From Antedon mediterranea (lineage: Eukaryota; Echinodermata; Crinoidea; Comatulida; Antedonidae), in NCBI RefSeq assembly GCF_964355755.1, contig NC_092673.1:16375001-16439000 (forward strand): a stretch of DNA of 64,000 nucleotides, given 5' to 3'. Each line of letters opens with the position of its first letter. The stretch's first letter is position 1. The notes beneath the pieces were generated by a model, which was not told the origin of the DNA, did not search any database, and saw only the letters and a list, made by a program, of their open reading frames with translations. Shown here piece by piece: positions 47,901-55,816 of the stretch. The translations under genes were made by a program, and so were the position numbers.

Positions 47901-50053
47901 AATATGCTGCATAATTAGCAAGCAAGGTGATTGTTTACAACCGGAAATGTTTTGTAATCGAATTGGGAGCTACCTTATGAGTTATTATAGGGGTCAAAAG
48001 GCTAATGATGACCTCTCAATAATTTATTTTGGGATCAATTGCTTACCCTGACCAACCTGTTTCTGTGTATAATCATCAATGCACTATGACGAAGAAGAAT
48101 GTCCAGAATCCAACTACAAAACCAACATAAGGTATATTAGGGACTTTTAGATTTGAGTGAACGTGAACTAAATCCACGTGCGTCCACATGGGTCGTAGTC
48201 GACTGTTACTCGTCGACAGATATATGAACGCAACCTTTTTTGACTCCGACCCCATGATCCTATTTTGGTAATTCTCGCGACCCAACATTGCGTATTTGAG
48301 CCACAGACCCCCCCCCCCTCCCCATGTTAAGTGACACCTATAGATGGCCGCAAATGGTACTCTTGCACGTAAAAATCCATATAAATGGCACCTCTAGTCC
48401 ACTATAATAATAGTCGCTCGCAATTGGAAAAAGGATCGTATCCTACTTTTTCCGCCGGTAAAGACATTTGTGTTCAATGCTAACATCCCGAACCATAAAA
48501 AGTCCCCCTGGCTAGGAACAACATCGCTATGAGTGTAATTTGAGAGGGACCTGTTTCTATTGAATGTTAATTGTAAATGTTCCCACCGCCGGTACATCAA
48601 AGGATGCACTTTTTTAGTCAAGTTACACACTCATTGCAAACTACAGAACAATAGCGTCATAGAAACAGTTGGTAGATTATTAATCCACGTCCTAAATGGG
48701 GATTCCCCACTTGTATATTAACAACGAACTATGCGTCAAAAGCGTCCATTGGCCCGTTGTCGATTCCCAATTGTGTGTACGCTACTCGCCTCAACATAGG
48801 GAAAAACTGTAGATATGTAAAATATAATTAGCCTTTGTAGATTCTACAAAACTGAGAACATTTCACATCTAGATCAGTTTATACTTGCTAAAAAGTTTCA
48901 GTATCTGAAACATTTGCGATCCATCAATTTGTTTTCGCGACTCAAACATTGGGTCTTGACCCATACTGTAGGTTGCGGAACGGCGGTTTAGATTAAGTGG
49001 ACATTTATGTTGATTACATTAGCTGGCAATAATAACTCTGAAAGGCAATTTTTGTTGATACATTAGCTATTAACCATTTGCTGGTAGCTGGTGTTGATTT
49101 TGTATTTAAATAATTATTATGATTATTGAGCTGTCAAAAAAAAAATTATAAATCCAATGTGCTTCATAAAAAATAATACTATAGAGTTCTTGCACTCGTG
49201 TATTAATAGAATATTTCAAAAGTTGTAACTTGAAAGTTTTATACATTACTGTATGTGAATTGAATTGATATTCTACAGTGAGTGTACTGTATGTAAATGA
49301 GATTTCTAGCATACTGTAAAACATGGAAAAGAAGCCCATAGGCTTTTTTAGGACTCCTGGATGGGCGTCTTTTTAAGATATATGATAATATGATCAGGAT
49401 GATGATGATGATGATGAGGATCAGGATGACATAGAAGTTGGTGATATTGAGGATATTACTCAAAAATTTAGGATTTATAAAACAAAGAATATAATAACGT
49501 ACCTTATTATTATAGGAATAAAATAATTAGAGTGAGTAGGTTTTTGTTGTTGTTGTTTCTAAAAGCTGATAATAGATATAGAAAATATTATTATATTATA
49601 ATCATATTCAAATAATGATGATTATTAAACAATACTTATAACAATGCTGAATTTATTACTTGAAATTTGAAAATGATTTTGTGGTTTTTCATGAATTTTT
49701 ATTCATAAATCTTAAAACAGTAATTATGATAAGAATGCTATCTACTGAATTTATTACAAGAAATTGGAAATGATTTTGTGGCGTTCCAGGAATTATACTG
49801 CAAACTTATTCAAATAATGATTATGATTTCAACAATATTTATGATGCTATCTACTGAATTTATTACATTGGAAAATATTGTGGTGTTTTATGAATTTATA
49901 TTCATTATTCATAATCTTAAAAAAACAATTACAATTTCCACAATAATCATGATAACTGTTATACTAAATTGATTGATACTGTTTTTCATTCGTATAGATC
50001 TCTCAGAGGATGTTGAAGACTTAAGTCACAGACTTAGCCCAATGATGCAATAA
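26909..50053 (+). CDS. gene B: ankyrin-repeat protein, ten exons, about 302 residues
   Basis: Joined exons 26909-26934, 43098-43191, 43950-44060, 44236-44340, 44780-44887, 45087-45194, 46045-46152, 46695-46802, 47407-47491 and 49998-50053 keep one frame throughout. The protein has a short basic N-terminus, a helical lead (EQALVRNDLETVERLCRTQP), six ankyrin-like repeats of 35-37 residues each starting DG(N/D)TPL and ending (T/M)(L/M)QNK, a divergent seventh (EGNTPISVLKNN), and a C-terminal tail LSEDVEDLSHRL. No signal peptide, membrane segment or catalytic motif is seen, so a cytosolic binding scaffold is inferred. In the relative upstream (gene A) the tail position holds a DED-like exon; in B that exon is cut short. 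Intron 1 is 16 kb and full of mobile elements. Possible concerns are a GC donor after exon 4 and the chance that B is itself decaying. Confidence 0.7.
27362..28249. mobile_element. GGCGCTAG hairpin MITE, complete 888-bp copy
   Basis: This is the best-preserved copy. GGCGCTAGTTCCGTTTCGCA starts the left end and its exact inverse finishes the right. Arms of about 290 bases are inverted copies, with GGAGCGCCAAAAGAGCAAC and GTTGCTCTTTTGGCGCTCC-like words flanking the loop. No coding capacity, so it is mobilised in trans if at all. It lies in intron 1 of gene B. Confidence 0.85.
28331..29072. mobile_element. 742-bp TIR element with CATTTCGGCCGCC ends
   Basis: About 78-bp inverted ends. Each end carries CATTTCGGCCGCC twice, then GGTTATGGAA, CCAAATTCATGAAAC and CCAAAAAGGACAAAATATG. 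A further CATTTCGGCCGCC copy sits inside the left arm at 28417. The interior is AT-rich without coding. Confidence 0.8.
29250..29510 (-). repeat. inverted partner of the repeat at about 33680-33940
   Basis: AAGATTAAATGAGACTTACC, CTGTAAGTTGAAGTTTGATC and ACTATTTTATGAATATGTGA occur here and as the reverse complement near 33845-33915. CCACCACAAATTGCAATAGTAAC matches inverted at about 33740-33762. The GTAAACTGAGATC word close to 29350 also matches the DIRS terminus. The pair encloses 4.4 kb of LINE and other remnants. Confidence 0.65.
29700..30003. repeat. 152-bp direct tandem duplication
   Basis: 29700-29851 and 29852-30003 appear identical by eye. Each contains AACTAGAGGTCAAAAGGTTATTGACC, a short hairpin (GGTCAAAAGGTTATTGACC). 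Diverged relatives of the same block follow at 30230-30310 and about 30440-30500. Confidence 0.85.
30731..31560 (+). pseudogene. LINE remnant, reverse transcriptase palm to 3' end
   Basis: GSPHGCVLSPLLYIIYTDDC followed by VKFADDTILLSLL gives RT motifs 4 and 5 (PxGxxxSPLL and FADD). After stops and frameshifts, blocks read LYLLRKLNHFNV, then SFIENVLT, SSFCDC, and finally MPHGRRFRWP with TRLLNS, the usual C-terminal order of CR1/L2/Rex-type LINEs. Heavily broken. It lies in intron 1 of gene B on the same strand. Confidence 0.7.
31800..33250 (-). pseudogene. degraded transposon-type protein remnant
   Basis: Minus-strand fragments in changing frames carry TIWAGLSTDLVIEKVSMRSL (about 33130-33200), FEHELCYPPVLFETTNL (about 32650-32710) and RENDLVCLYNGRPGQRG (about 31930-31990). 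The GLSTDLVIEQVLMRS and FxxELxxYPxxLF patterns are ones I associate with widespread uncharacterised transposon-linked proteins. The order on the minus strand is consistent with one decayed gene, possibly of the same family as 13432-14200. Confidence 0.4.
34347..36090 (-). pseudogene. DIRS tyrosine recombinase, split by a LINE
   Basis: The N-terminal part (36090-35800) reads SWRRSTWKQYNSQLTKFIDF and continues to FLIKLKDEGLGYSTSSTAKS. After the LINE (34912-35795), the frame picks up at RFMKGLFNFNPPTPKY and IWDVRLVTDYL (34912-34820). Then 34688-34347 gives CPVTTILKY, ASKDTIARWI and KAYSVRAAAS, in which the conserved HxxR box of the recombinase is YSVR. The catalytic Tyr was not identified. Confidence 0.75.
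34912..35795 (-). pseudogene. 5'-truncated Jockey/CR1-like LINE inside the recombinase
   Basis: Minus-strand frames 35787-35536 and 35496-35200 give LKFLYRNIKCLNNQTRKILC, LIQSHHDYGSTSWF, LQTAQNKAVRFI, then KHETRSRKHNF, GQTSFYYNGIKNWNSFP and LFKHKVKEYF, the normal C-terminal sequence of LINE reverse transcriptases. The 3' end carries a (TTGA)n-type tail at 34913-34932. Confidence 0.75.
36095..36180. mobile_element. short MITE with CGGTGTATAAGTCGCAC ends
   Basis: TTCGGTGTATAAGTCGCAC at 36101-36119 is inverted as GTGCGTCTTATACACCGAA at 36151-36169. About 70 bases, no coding, inserted between the RT and recombinase parts of the DIRS-like element. Confidence 0.6.
36437..36562. repeat. two-copy 66-bp tandem duplication
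   Basis: GCACGATCGCCGTACCCC...TTGGCGGCCACATGGTGTA at 36441-36495 recurs with small changes at 36507-36562. It is GC-rich relative to its surroundings. Confidence 0.7.
36712..37330 (-). pseudogene. DIRS-like reverse transcriptase fragment
   Basis: On the minus strand the frames read RPKKDGGSIMILDLSKLNEYV (about 37160-37095), then a catalytic-palm segment LRSRGHILLVYIDDILCI (YIDD box) and LLASLGFIINN (36712-36860). This resembles DIRS/Ngaro-type RT. Frames are interrupted several times. Confidence 0.65.
37756..38430 (-). pseudogene. gag-like region of the DIRS element
   Basis: Minus-strand open segments 38359-38102 and 38026-37769 are rich in Lys/Arg, then Glu/Asp/Ser, with ENLERLKRRRLLNK as a likely helix. 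The upstream ATG at about 38425 is in another frame. Assignment as gag is by position only. Confidence 0.4.
38522..40200. other. intron 1 sequence, no gene recognised
   Basis: AT-rich. 39115-39235 could be read on the plus strand as about 37 codons (QPTTLLSKHGKCSSTRG, then SPGWAIAQLETLK), which might be a transposon relic, but no family could be named. Confidence 0.35.
40460..41500. repeat. local repeats of the ATTAAATCT...GGAACTCAATA family
   Basis: The block ATTAGTCATTGCATTATCTT, GTTGAACATTGAAATACAATG, AAATCTCTAAGATTATCT, ACAAATTGTGTA occurs near 40505, 40720 and 41255. AGTTTTCTGTATAAATGCAC with TTGAACTTGTTAT occurs at 40645 and 41155 and inverted at 41445-41490. The same family recurs at 54840-55010, 59500-59960 and 63155-63290. 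GGGGCGTTTATTCA occurs twice (40830, 41048). Confidence 0.65.
41791..41998. mobile_element. 208-bp hairpin MITE
   Basis: GATTCCCAGTGCTGTATC at the left pairs with GATACAGTACCGAGAATC at the right. The arms run about 80 bases each (AATATT..GTAATACA.CATCACATGTG) around a loop of about 45 bases. Confidence 0.75.
42530..42862. mobile_element. 333-bp MITE, AGATGTATTGTCC ends, copy 1
   Basis: AGATGTATTGTCCTCC at the left and GGGGGACAATACATCTTTA at the right are inverted. The interior includes TATTGGCTGGCTGGCAGCCAATTTGA. It lies just upstream of exon 2. Confidence 0.75.
43098..43191 (+). CDS. gene B exon 2, helical lead segment
   Basis: TTTTGACAG acceptor, GAG/GTATAA donor, 94 bases. It completes the Lys codon from exon 1 and gives NNLEQALVRNDLETVERLC and then RTQPDLVKTIDE, the helix pair that often precedes an ankyrin stack. 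It ends in phase 0. Confidence 0.7.
43481..43795. mobile_element. AGATGTATTGTCC MITE, inverted copy 2
   Basis: Starts AAGATGTATTGTCCCCCTGA and runs as the reverse complement of 42530-42862 (TCAAATTGGCAGCCAGCCAAT, CTATTCAAGTCTGATCTAATTAATCTTC). The far terminus is missing. With copy 1 it flanks exon 2 in opposite orientation; a weaker fragment lies at 43205-43345. Confidence 0.7.
43950..44060 (+). CDS. gene B exon 3, ankyrin-like repeat 1
   Basis: 111 bases, phase 0/0, 37 codons: DGNTPLYVYLSG..., ending HGASATLQNK, then GTAATT. It fits the ankyrin consensus (GxTPLhxA...G....vxxLLxxGA). TYV/LYV replaces the usual LHxA. Confidence 0.75.
44236..44340 (+). CDS. gene B exon 4, short ankyrin-like repeat with GC donor
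   Basis: 105 bases, 35 codons, DGNTPLHVYLSG..., ending VASLVASATLQNK. Residues between the second helix and the A(S/T) turn are missing compared with its neighbours. The exon is followed by GCAATT in place of GT(A)ATT. A GC-AG intron can be spliced; otherwise the exon may be skipped, which would keep the frame. Confidence 0.6.
44640..44727 (+). repeat. LINE-type 3' tail with (ATT)n
   Basis: GCAAAGGTGTCATTTCCTAATAAATT followed by eight or so ATT units. The preceding GTGTGTGCCACCGATGC suggests the 3' end of a truncated LINE in the intron between exons 4 and 5. Confidence 0.55.
44780..44887 (+). CDS. gene B exon 5, ankyrin-like repeat 3
   Basis: 108 bases, 36 codons, phase 0/0: DGNTPLHVYLSGEFNHTLEI, then VTCLVQHSTSTTLQNK; donor GTATTT. 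Confidence 0.75.
45087..45194 (+). CDS. gene B exon 6, ankyrin-like repeat 4
   Basis: 108 bases, phase 0/0: DGDTPLHVYLSDGFNHTLEI, then VTCLVQQCTSATMQNK; donor GTAATG. Very close to exon 5 in sequence, pointing to recent exon duplication. Confidence 0.75.
46045..46152 (+). CDS. gene B exon 7, ankyrin-like repeat 5
   Basis: 108 bases, phase 0/0: DGNTPLHVYLSGNYDPTLEM, then VTCLLNQDASTTLQNK; donor GTAATT. Confidence 0.75.
46695..46802 (+). CDS. gene B exon 8, ankyrin-like repeat 6
   Basis: 108 bases, phase 0/0: DGNTPLHVYLSDRYHPTLEM, then VPYLKQHGAPVTLQNK; donor GTAATG. It retains the HGA turn found in exon 3. Confidence 0.75.
46943..47044. mobile_element. 102-bp palindromic MITE, GGTGTCTAGAAAACTC ends
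   Basis: The left end is GGTGTCTAGAAAACTC and the right end is GAGTTTTCTAGACACC, exact inverses. The middle repeats the word TTTTCTAGATCTAGAAAACTCGG, so the whole element can fold on itself. Confidence 0.8.
47407..47491 (+). CDS. gene B exon 9, divergent last repeat
   Basis: TTTTTATAG acceptor, 85 bases, ends phase 1 before GTAAGT. It reads EGNTPISVLKNNKQIQDPEK, then NEILNFFE. The EGNTP start marks it as a capping half-repeat; the rest is a charged helix leading to the C-terminal exon. Confidence 0.7.
47492..49997 (+). other. intron 9 of gene B
   Basis: No exon supported. It contains a C-rich run (48308-48320), a GATGAT run at 49395-49420, and two similar AT-rich blocks near 49650-49790 and 49830-49920 (CTATCTACTGAATTTATTAC, GATTTTGTGG). 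Ends in TTTTTCATTCGTATAG. Confidence 0.5.
49998..50053 (+). CDS. gene B exon 10, truncated DED-type exon
   Basis: Phase 1 like gene A's exon at 3781: the first residues LSEDVEDL correspond to LSNDDFKQL there. In B, a TAA at 50051-50053 ends the protein after 17 new codons. Downstream bases still align with gene A's DED exon. Confidence 0.65.
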
Positions 50054-50165
50054 ACATGGACGTTCTATTCATACAAGAATTAGACAAAGTGTTAAAGTGT
50101 TGAAAACTGGTACCAGTACAATCTACCTGTTAACTCTTTTATCTGTGAATTGAGTAGCGATTTGG
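50054..50165 (+). pseudogene. decayed DED remnant of gene B
   Basis: GTTCTATTCATA and ACCAGTACAAT(C/T), followed by TTGTTA(A/G)CTCTTTTA-like sequence, match gene A 3867-3945. TGTSTIYLLTLLS can still be read beside gene A's VTSTIDLLALLI, but deletions, frame changes and stops separate it from exon 10. Confidence 0.7.
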
Positions 50166-50221
50166 TTGCGATGTAATGTTAGCGTGTCATACTAAATTTC
50201 CCCTTGTTTTATGAGAAAGTA

Positions 50222-50600
50222 TCCCCTGAATAGGGGTGTCCTAAAGAAGGGATTTACTCCAGTAGTAAAGAGGAGGGATGTGTCCCCTGAATAGGGTTGT
50301 CCTAAAGAAGGGGTTTGCTCCAGTAGTAAAGAGGAGGGGTGGTCCCCTGAATAAGGGTGTCTTAAAAAAAGTGATTTACTCCAGTAGTAAAGAGGAGGGG
50401 TGTGTCCCCTGAATCTGGATGTGTCCCCTGAATAGGGGTGTCCTAAAGAAGGGGTTTACTCCAGTAGTAAAGAGGAGGGGTGTGTCTCTTGAATAGGGAT
50501 GTGTCCCCTGAATAGGGGTGTCCTAAAGAAGGGGTTTACTACAGTAGTAAAGAGGAGGGGTGTGTTCCCTGAATAGGGGTGTGTCCCCTGAATAGGATTT
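50222..50600. repeat. G-rich minisatellite, about 6 units
   Basis: TCCCCTGAATAGGGGTGTCC, TAAAGAAGGGGTTTACTCCA, GTAGTAAAGAGGAGGGGTG; about 59-62 bases per unit with some extra TGTCCCCTGAATAGGG half-units. Confidence 0.9.
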
Positions 50601-51639
50601 CAGTGTACTAAACAGTACATGAATGTTGGTAACAAAGAAAAGACGACAAAACAAATACTGGAACATTTACAAAAAATAACTGTAGGTCTACAAGCATGTG
50701 GGTATAAAACATTGCTACTGTTCCTGTTGCAGACATTACATATTGCTATATTTAGAGATAAGACCATTTTAACTGTTTTTATATTTTGTTGTGCATTTAT
50801 ATTAGAGTCTCTATGTTGAGATTACAGGCAAAAATCAAATGACAAACATACATTTTTTGAATAAGAATTGATTTAAGTAAGAAGAATATGTGCTACCCCA
50901 GCCCTCATGCCATAAACGAATAATATATTAATAAATTAATTTTAGATTATAATTAGAATGTCTTGAGGAACAAAATATCTCGACTTAAATAATATGCCTA
51001 TTTTCTTACATTTTGAAATAAACTATGAATATTATTTTCCCATGAAAGAAATTTATCAAACAAGACTTTCTCTACTTCATTTATTACATTCTATCCAATT
51101 AAGAGATCCAATTTTGTTTAAAATGTTCCTTCTGTTTTGAAAAATAATTTAAAAAAAATAAAAATAATCCACTCTTGATTCCCCTTTTTATAAAAAAAAT
51201 ATTTTCCCCTGAAGGAATTCAACCTTGCTTGTCAAATGAAACGACAACATTATAGTACAGTACAGTAAATGAACTGAGATTAGATATTAATTAATTATCC
51301 AATTTTTTTTTTAACTTCAGAGAATATCCAGTTAATTATATAGTTTTATATGCAGAATTACAAAACCAAAAATATATGCAAATGAGACCAGGTAAACGGA
51401 AGAACAGAATCAGAGCCATATATATAAAGTCGTAACTATATATATATGGCTCTGAACAGAATTAAATCCTTGCACCCTCTAATCCTTCCCCTTACCACAC
51501 TAGACATAGACACAACTGTTAAATCTCACTGTGTTACTAAACGCCACTTCTCTAGCCCAGTTCCATATTTGATCCGATTATTAAACAAACAATGCTTAAA
51601 TCTAAATTAATGTTTGATGAATTGTTTATACAGTAGTGT
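50601..51639. other. intergenic space between gene B and gene C
   Basis: 51000-51150 aligns with the flank 3' of gene A. A small palindrome CAGAGCCATATATATA/TATATATATGGCTCTG lies at 51408-51453. The 67-codon frame at 50619 has no recognisable feature. Confidence 0.5.
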
Positions 51640-52090
51640 TCAATTTTTTTGTACAGTACTAAATTATTATATTTGTTATGAATGAATTTTATAATGTCTA
51701 TTTGTTGAATGAATATATTTTGATGTTTTTTCACTTTTAATTCAATTTGAATTAAACTCAATTCAGTATGCTGCTATGTTTTAATGTTATTCATATTTTT
51801 TAATAAATACTAAATTATGAATGAAAAACTTATTTGTTTATTTGTAAGGATAGTGTTTTTTGAAGGGGGAGATTTTAACATCGAGGATATAAAATTATAC
51901 GTTCTAGCTATTGTTAAAAATGTATTGTATATTATAGGAATAATAATATCCATTTCAACAACCCGCTGGAGGTCGAGTAATAAAGTTCTTCGATAATATT
52001 GCAGCGATAAAAATATGTAGACAAATTGTGATTGCGCCCTCTATAAAAAATAAAGTTTTATAAACATCACACGCATTTTATACAGAAAGA
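51640..52090 (+). promoter_or_regulatory. gene C promoter region, TATA box at 52042
   Basis: Collinear with gene B's promoter: AATTAAACTCAATT, TTTTTAATAAATACTAA, GGGGGAGATTTTAACATCGA, then ATTGCGCCCTCTATAAA with TATAAA at 52042-52047. Confidence 0.7.
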
Positions 52091-52106
52091 ATGTCCGAAA
52101 CAAGAA
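52091..52106 (+). CDS. gene C exon 1 (partial gene)
   Basis: ATGTCCGAAACAAGAA followed by GTAAGT. Compared with gene B's exon 1, the first ATG is lost and the remaining ATG leaves one overhanging base rather than two, so the frame into a B-like exon 2 would not fit. Either exon 2 of gene C differs, or the start is elsewhere, or gene C is not functional. No later exon was found before 64000. Confidence 0.5.
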
Positions 52107-52363
52107 GTAAGTTTTGTTTCATTATTATCATACCATATCATATACGGAATTCTTTATAATGTGTTGTTTTAATAGCAGGTCTTTTTTTGGATCTTATATT
52201 CGTATCCTAGGGCTAGGCTATAGGCCCTACCTAGCTAGCTAACAAACTAGGCCAGGTCTAGGCCCTAGAATAGTAGGCTAGGTAGCCTAGAGGGCCTAGC
52301 TAGGCCTCTACTACTACTACTAGCTAGGCCGAACCATCTACGTACTACACTACTAGGCCTAGG

Positions 52364-53360
52364 GGCGCTAGTTCCGTTTCGCACCTGTCTTTTATTCCGA
52401 CTCCAAATGTGTTAAGGAACTTTATCCTGAATACCACACTTTAGAATTAGACCTCATAAGTACTTTTACGATGGAGAATCACAGAAAAAGTAACAAATAT
52501 ATCCTTTAAATCGATGAAATTATAGACATGTTTCTTGCACGTGGTTTGTGAATTTCGCACACTCCATGTTCTATATATTGACATTTCTATGGAGCGCCAA
52601 AAGAGCAACTATAATAGAGGGCTAAAAAGGCAGTGGAATGCGCATATTTAATGCATCTATTGGTGAAAATTACGTTCAATTTAAATATATTTTATCAATG
52701 TTAATACAACTAAACTGTTGATACTGTACATGGTTTTCGACAAATCGACAAATTCATCATCATAAGATGTACTGTAGGTTATTATTATTATTATTATTAT
52801 TATTTATTGCCAAAAACCAGTTACAAACAAACAAAACACAGAAACTAAGGGAGTAGGCAGGAACCTAAAAGTGAACCTAATCACTATAACAAGAGTTCAG
52901 GTTCCGTACTCCCAAAGTAACAACCTATTATATACCTCAATGATCTAAATAATATCCGTTTTAGTCCTGGGCATAGACCAATTAGATGCTGATTTAGGAT
53001 CGTTTAATAATGTTCTTTGAAAACAGCACATTATCGCCAGTAACATGTAACAATTGACAAAAAATTGTGAATTAAAACGTGTATTTCATAAATAGATGCA
53101 TTAAAAGTAGACGCATTCCACTGAATTTTTAACCCTCTATTATAGTTGCTCTTTTGGCGCTCCATAGAGACGAAAAAAATGAACTTCGTGTATGTGAAAT
53201 TTGCGAACGGTGTGCAAGAAACACGTCTGTAAAATCATCAATTTAAAGGATTTACTTGTTACTTTTTATGTGATTCTTCTTCATACAAGAACTTATGAGG
53301 CCCCAATTCTAAGGTGTGGTATTCAAAATAAGTTTGGAGTCCAAATAAAACAGCTAGGGC
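52364..53360. mobile_element. GGCGCTAG hairpin MITE, long copy with (TTA)n loop
   Basis: Left end GGCGCTAGTTCCGTTTCGCA; inverted arms with ATGGAGCGCCAAAAGAGCAA and TTGCTCTTTTGGCGCTCCAT. The loop carries (TTA)n at 52779-52803 and a LINE-like patch. The right terminus is degraded. Confidence 0.75.
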
Positions 53361-53684
53361 CAGGCATGGCCCAGGCGATCAGGGAGCCCAATAATGATGT
53401 AAGACGATTGGGACAAGAGACGATCGGGCACCAAATAAAAATGTAGGGTCTCACAACTAAATGACAACTCAAACAAATGTTTGTGCTCCCGAAGCCATCT
53501 TGCAGAGATGACCAGCTGAGAGTAAAAACGGAGAATATATTACAAGAATGAGTAATCTGCAATTGTTGCATTAGAAATTTGTAACAGAGCATGGATGCCC
53601 GCCCTCGTGAGAGCGGATGTATACAAACTAAAGAAGACTTGATTTGACAGATATTATGTCATATTATTAATAGAATTATGATAA
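53361..53684. repeat. segment duplicated at about 57366-57720
   Basis: GGGAGCCCAATAATG, GACAAGAGACGATCGGGCAC, GAAGCCATCTTGCAGAGATG, GTAACAGAGCAT and GACTTGATTTGACAGATATTATG occur in the same order in both places. Confidence 0.8.
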
Positions 53685-53686
53685 TA

Positions 53687-54202
53687 CAGTAGAACCTTCA
53701 TTTTACGTACGGTACGCGTGAGACAAAAAGACATACGTAAAACATGGGATTCGTAAAATCCAGGTTGACCTTAAATTGACCCCAAATACGTAGATTATAG
53801 CTAAAAAGGCTGCCATGTTTTCCTACAGTACTTTACTGCACAGCATGCAGGTTGTCACTAGCTAGGCCTTGCCTAGACTAACCTAGGGCCAGGCCAGGCT
53901 AGCAGGCCTAGCAAGATGTGAGGCCTAACTAGAAAAGTGCAGTAATACAGGCTGTGCGATGTTTAAATAAAGTGTTTTAAATAAAATATCAATGTTCTTG
54001 TATTTTCCATAATAAAAACAGTCGCTGCTGTAGGTGGAATGCACATGTGTACTGTAGCTTGTCTCTCACACAGCAGAGTTCCTCACACAGCCATGGCTTT
54101 GTGCTTGTTGTTAAATTGCGCCCTCAATGTAAAAAATGATGATGTCATCAGTCATTTTAAGCGTACGTAAAATCCAGGGAACGTAAAACAGAGGTTCTAC
54201 TG
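53687..54202. mobile_element. pogo/mariner-like MITE, 516 bp
   Basis: Ends CAGTAGAACCTT and GAGGTTCTACTG flanked by TA on both sides. Inside the ends CGTAAAA(C/T) words repeat. TA target and CAGTAGAACC ends are usual for Tc1/mariner-pogo MITEs. It is absent from the homologous place at 57722, where the Helitron-like copy lies instead. Confidence 0.75.
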
Positions 54203-54234
54203 TATATTTAAATTTGATTTCTTTAATTTAATTT

Positions 54235-54360
54235 ATATTGTTACATGTTTATGTCTCGTCATATTGTATTTTTGTGAGGGTCCCTAATGGTCAGCTTCGG
54301 CTGGATGGACCACCCTCATAAAATATTGTTGAAATAAAAATAAATAAATAATACATTTTA
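54235..54360 (+). mobile_element. LINE 3' tail, copy 1
   Basis: GTGAGGGTCC, GTCAGCTTCGGCTGGATGGA, CCACCCTCATAAAATATTGTTG, then AAATAAAT repeats. The same tail occurs at 59030-59115 and the sequence after it is also shared, to about 54620 and 59370, so the copies are part of a duplicated segment. Confidence 0.7.
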
Positions 54361-55079
54361 TAAAACATATTTAATAACAAACTATGGGTACATTCACTTC
54401 TACAGAAAATTATTAAATTAGTTCACAAAGAAAGACCGAACCACAACAACAAACATCTACCCAGCGTTACTCAGCATGGTCTATTCTTTGCTGCGTAATA
54501 GTCTATGCCCGGTAAATTAAGTAATTTATTTATGATATAAATGTTACATTTGATTAATATTTATTTTTTCTACTAGAAACAAGCTAAATAGATATTATTA
54601 AACTATCCTTCGTGAAAACAAGTCAACAAAAATCTATCTGCTATGCCAGGGCTAGGTAGTGCCATTGTTAACCCACTCACTATAGTTCATCCTCATTATC
54701 ACTTTGGTAATAGCAGTGTACAATGACAGAGTATTGACATATTTCATTTTATTATCACTCTGTGTAAATATAACCAAAATGGTAATAGTACAGAGAGTTA
54801 TAAACTGCTGTGTGTTCTATTTATTATCTTTGTTTAACATTAGAATACAATGTTAATATTAAATCTATGGTAAAGATTATCTGATAACAAATTGTATAAC
54901 AGGAACTCCATAATCAAAACAAACAAATCATTAATAACAATTTCTACCCTGGTTTTCTGTATAAGTGTTATAATGAACTTGTTATCAATATCATATAAAC
55001 TGTCTGACCAGAGCAATATGTACAAAAATATATTTAGATTATAAAGATAATAAATGTTTGCTAAAGTATTCTGACTGTA

Positions 55080-55200
55080 CTGTATATAGACCCTGAACCA
55101 GACTAGATCAAATGTGGGATCAAATGTGAGAACAAATTACCTACAGTCTTTAATATGACTGTATATAGACCCTGAACCAGACCAGATCAAATGTGAGATA
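55080..55200. repeat. two-copy tandem repeat
   Basis: TGTATATAGACCCTGAACCAGAC and GATCAAATGTGAGA with ACAAATTACCTA occur at 55080-55142 and 55160-55210. Confidence 0.7.
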
Positions 55201-55268
55201 ACAAATTACCTATCAGAGGTCCCTGTAGCCCATTCAAATAAGACCAATTTTGACAAATATACAGTAGT

Positions 55269-55417
55269 CAGGGCCGTACACAGGATTTTATTTGAGTGGA
55301 TGCGGATTAATATATTTTGGACCGTTTTCATAATATTGAGTGAAGACGATAAGACCCTATAAAATGTTGACCTTTTGCAATTTGGGGGGACCGCACCCCC
55401 ACCTGTGTACGACCCTA
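55269..55417. mobile_element. hAT-like MITE, CAGGGCCGTACACAGG ends
   Basis: CAGGGCCGTACACAGGATTT at the left pairs with CCTGTGTACGACCCT at the right; GGGGGGACCGCACCCCC lies just inside. These are typical hAT-MITE features. About 150 bases. Confidence 0.65.
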
Positions 55418-55816
55418 ATGATATTATCATTATCAACTGTATGTTGTATAATGATATAATATTTGAGATTGAGTGCATGTTTTAAACGCTTTATGTAACG
55501 TCCACCAACCACATGAACTTGCTCTATTACTACATCATTGACATTGTCGCCCGTTATGAAATGTCTGGATTCAACATTACTAGGTCTAGCCCCGGGGCTG
55601 AGTCACATAATCAGCGCACACATCCACGCAGCCTGGCTCCGCCGATAGGCATTCTCTACAGACTCGATATTTAAAAAAAATCCAAAGTCCTTATACAATG
55701 ACGTCACACACGTACCAGTACCCCATTGGCTGATTATGACGTAATGCAATTTTACAGTACCTTTAGCAAAGAGAAGTTAGGATACGGTACCATAATCTTT
55801 AGCCACGGCGTAGGTT

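Noticed and set aside
49390-49500. Acidic exon with a run of Asp in intron 9 of gene B
   Set aside because: With the phase 1 overhang of exon 9 the second codon would be TGA, and no clear donor follows; a GAT microsatellite explains it.
50619-50819. 66-codon frame with a hydrophobic C-terminus downstream of gene B
   Set aside because: No homologous frame behind gene A, no splice or promoter signals, no recognisable family.
55206-55478. 90-codon minus-strand frame
   Set aside because: It runs across the hAT-like MITE and has no motif.
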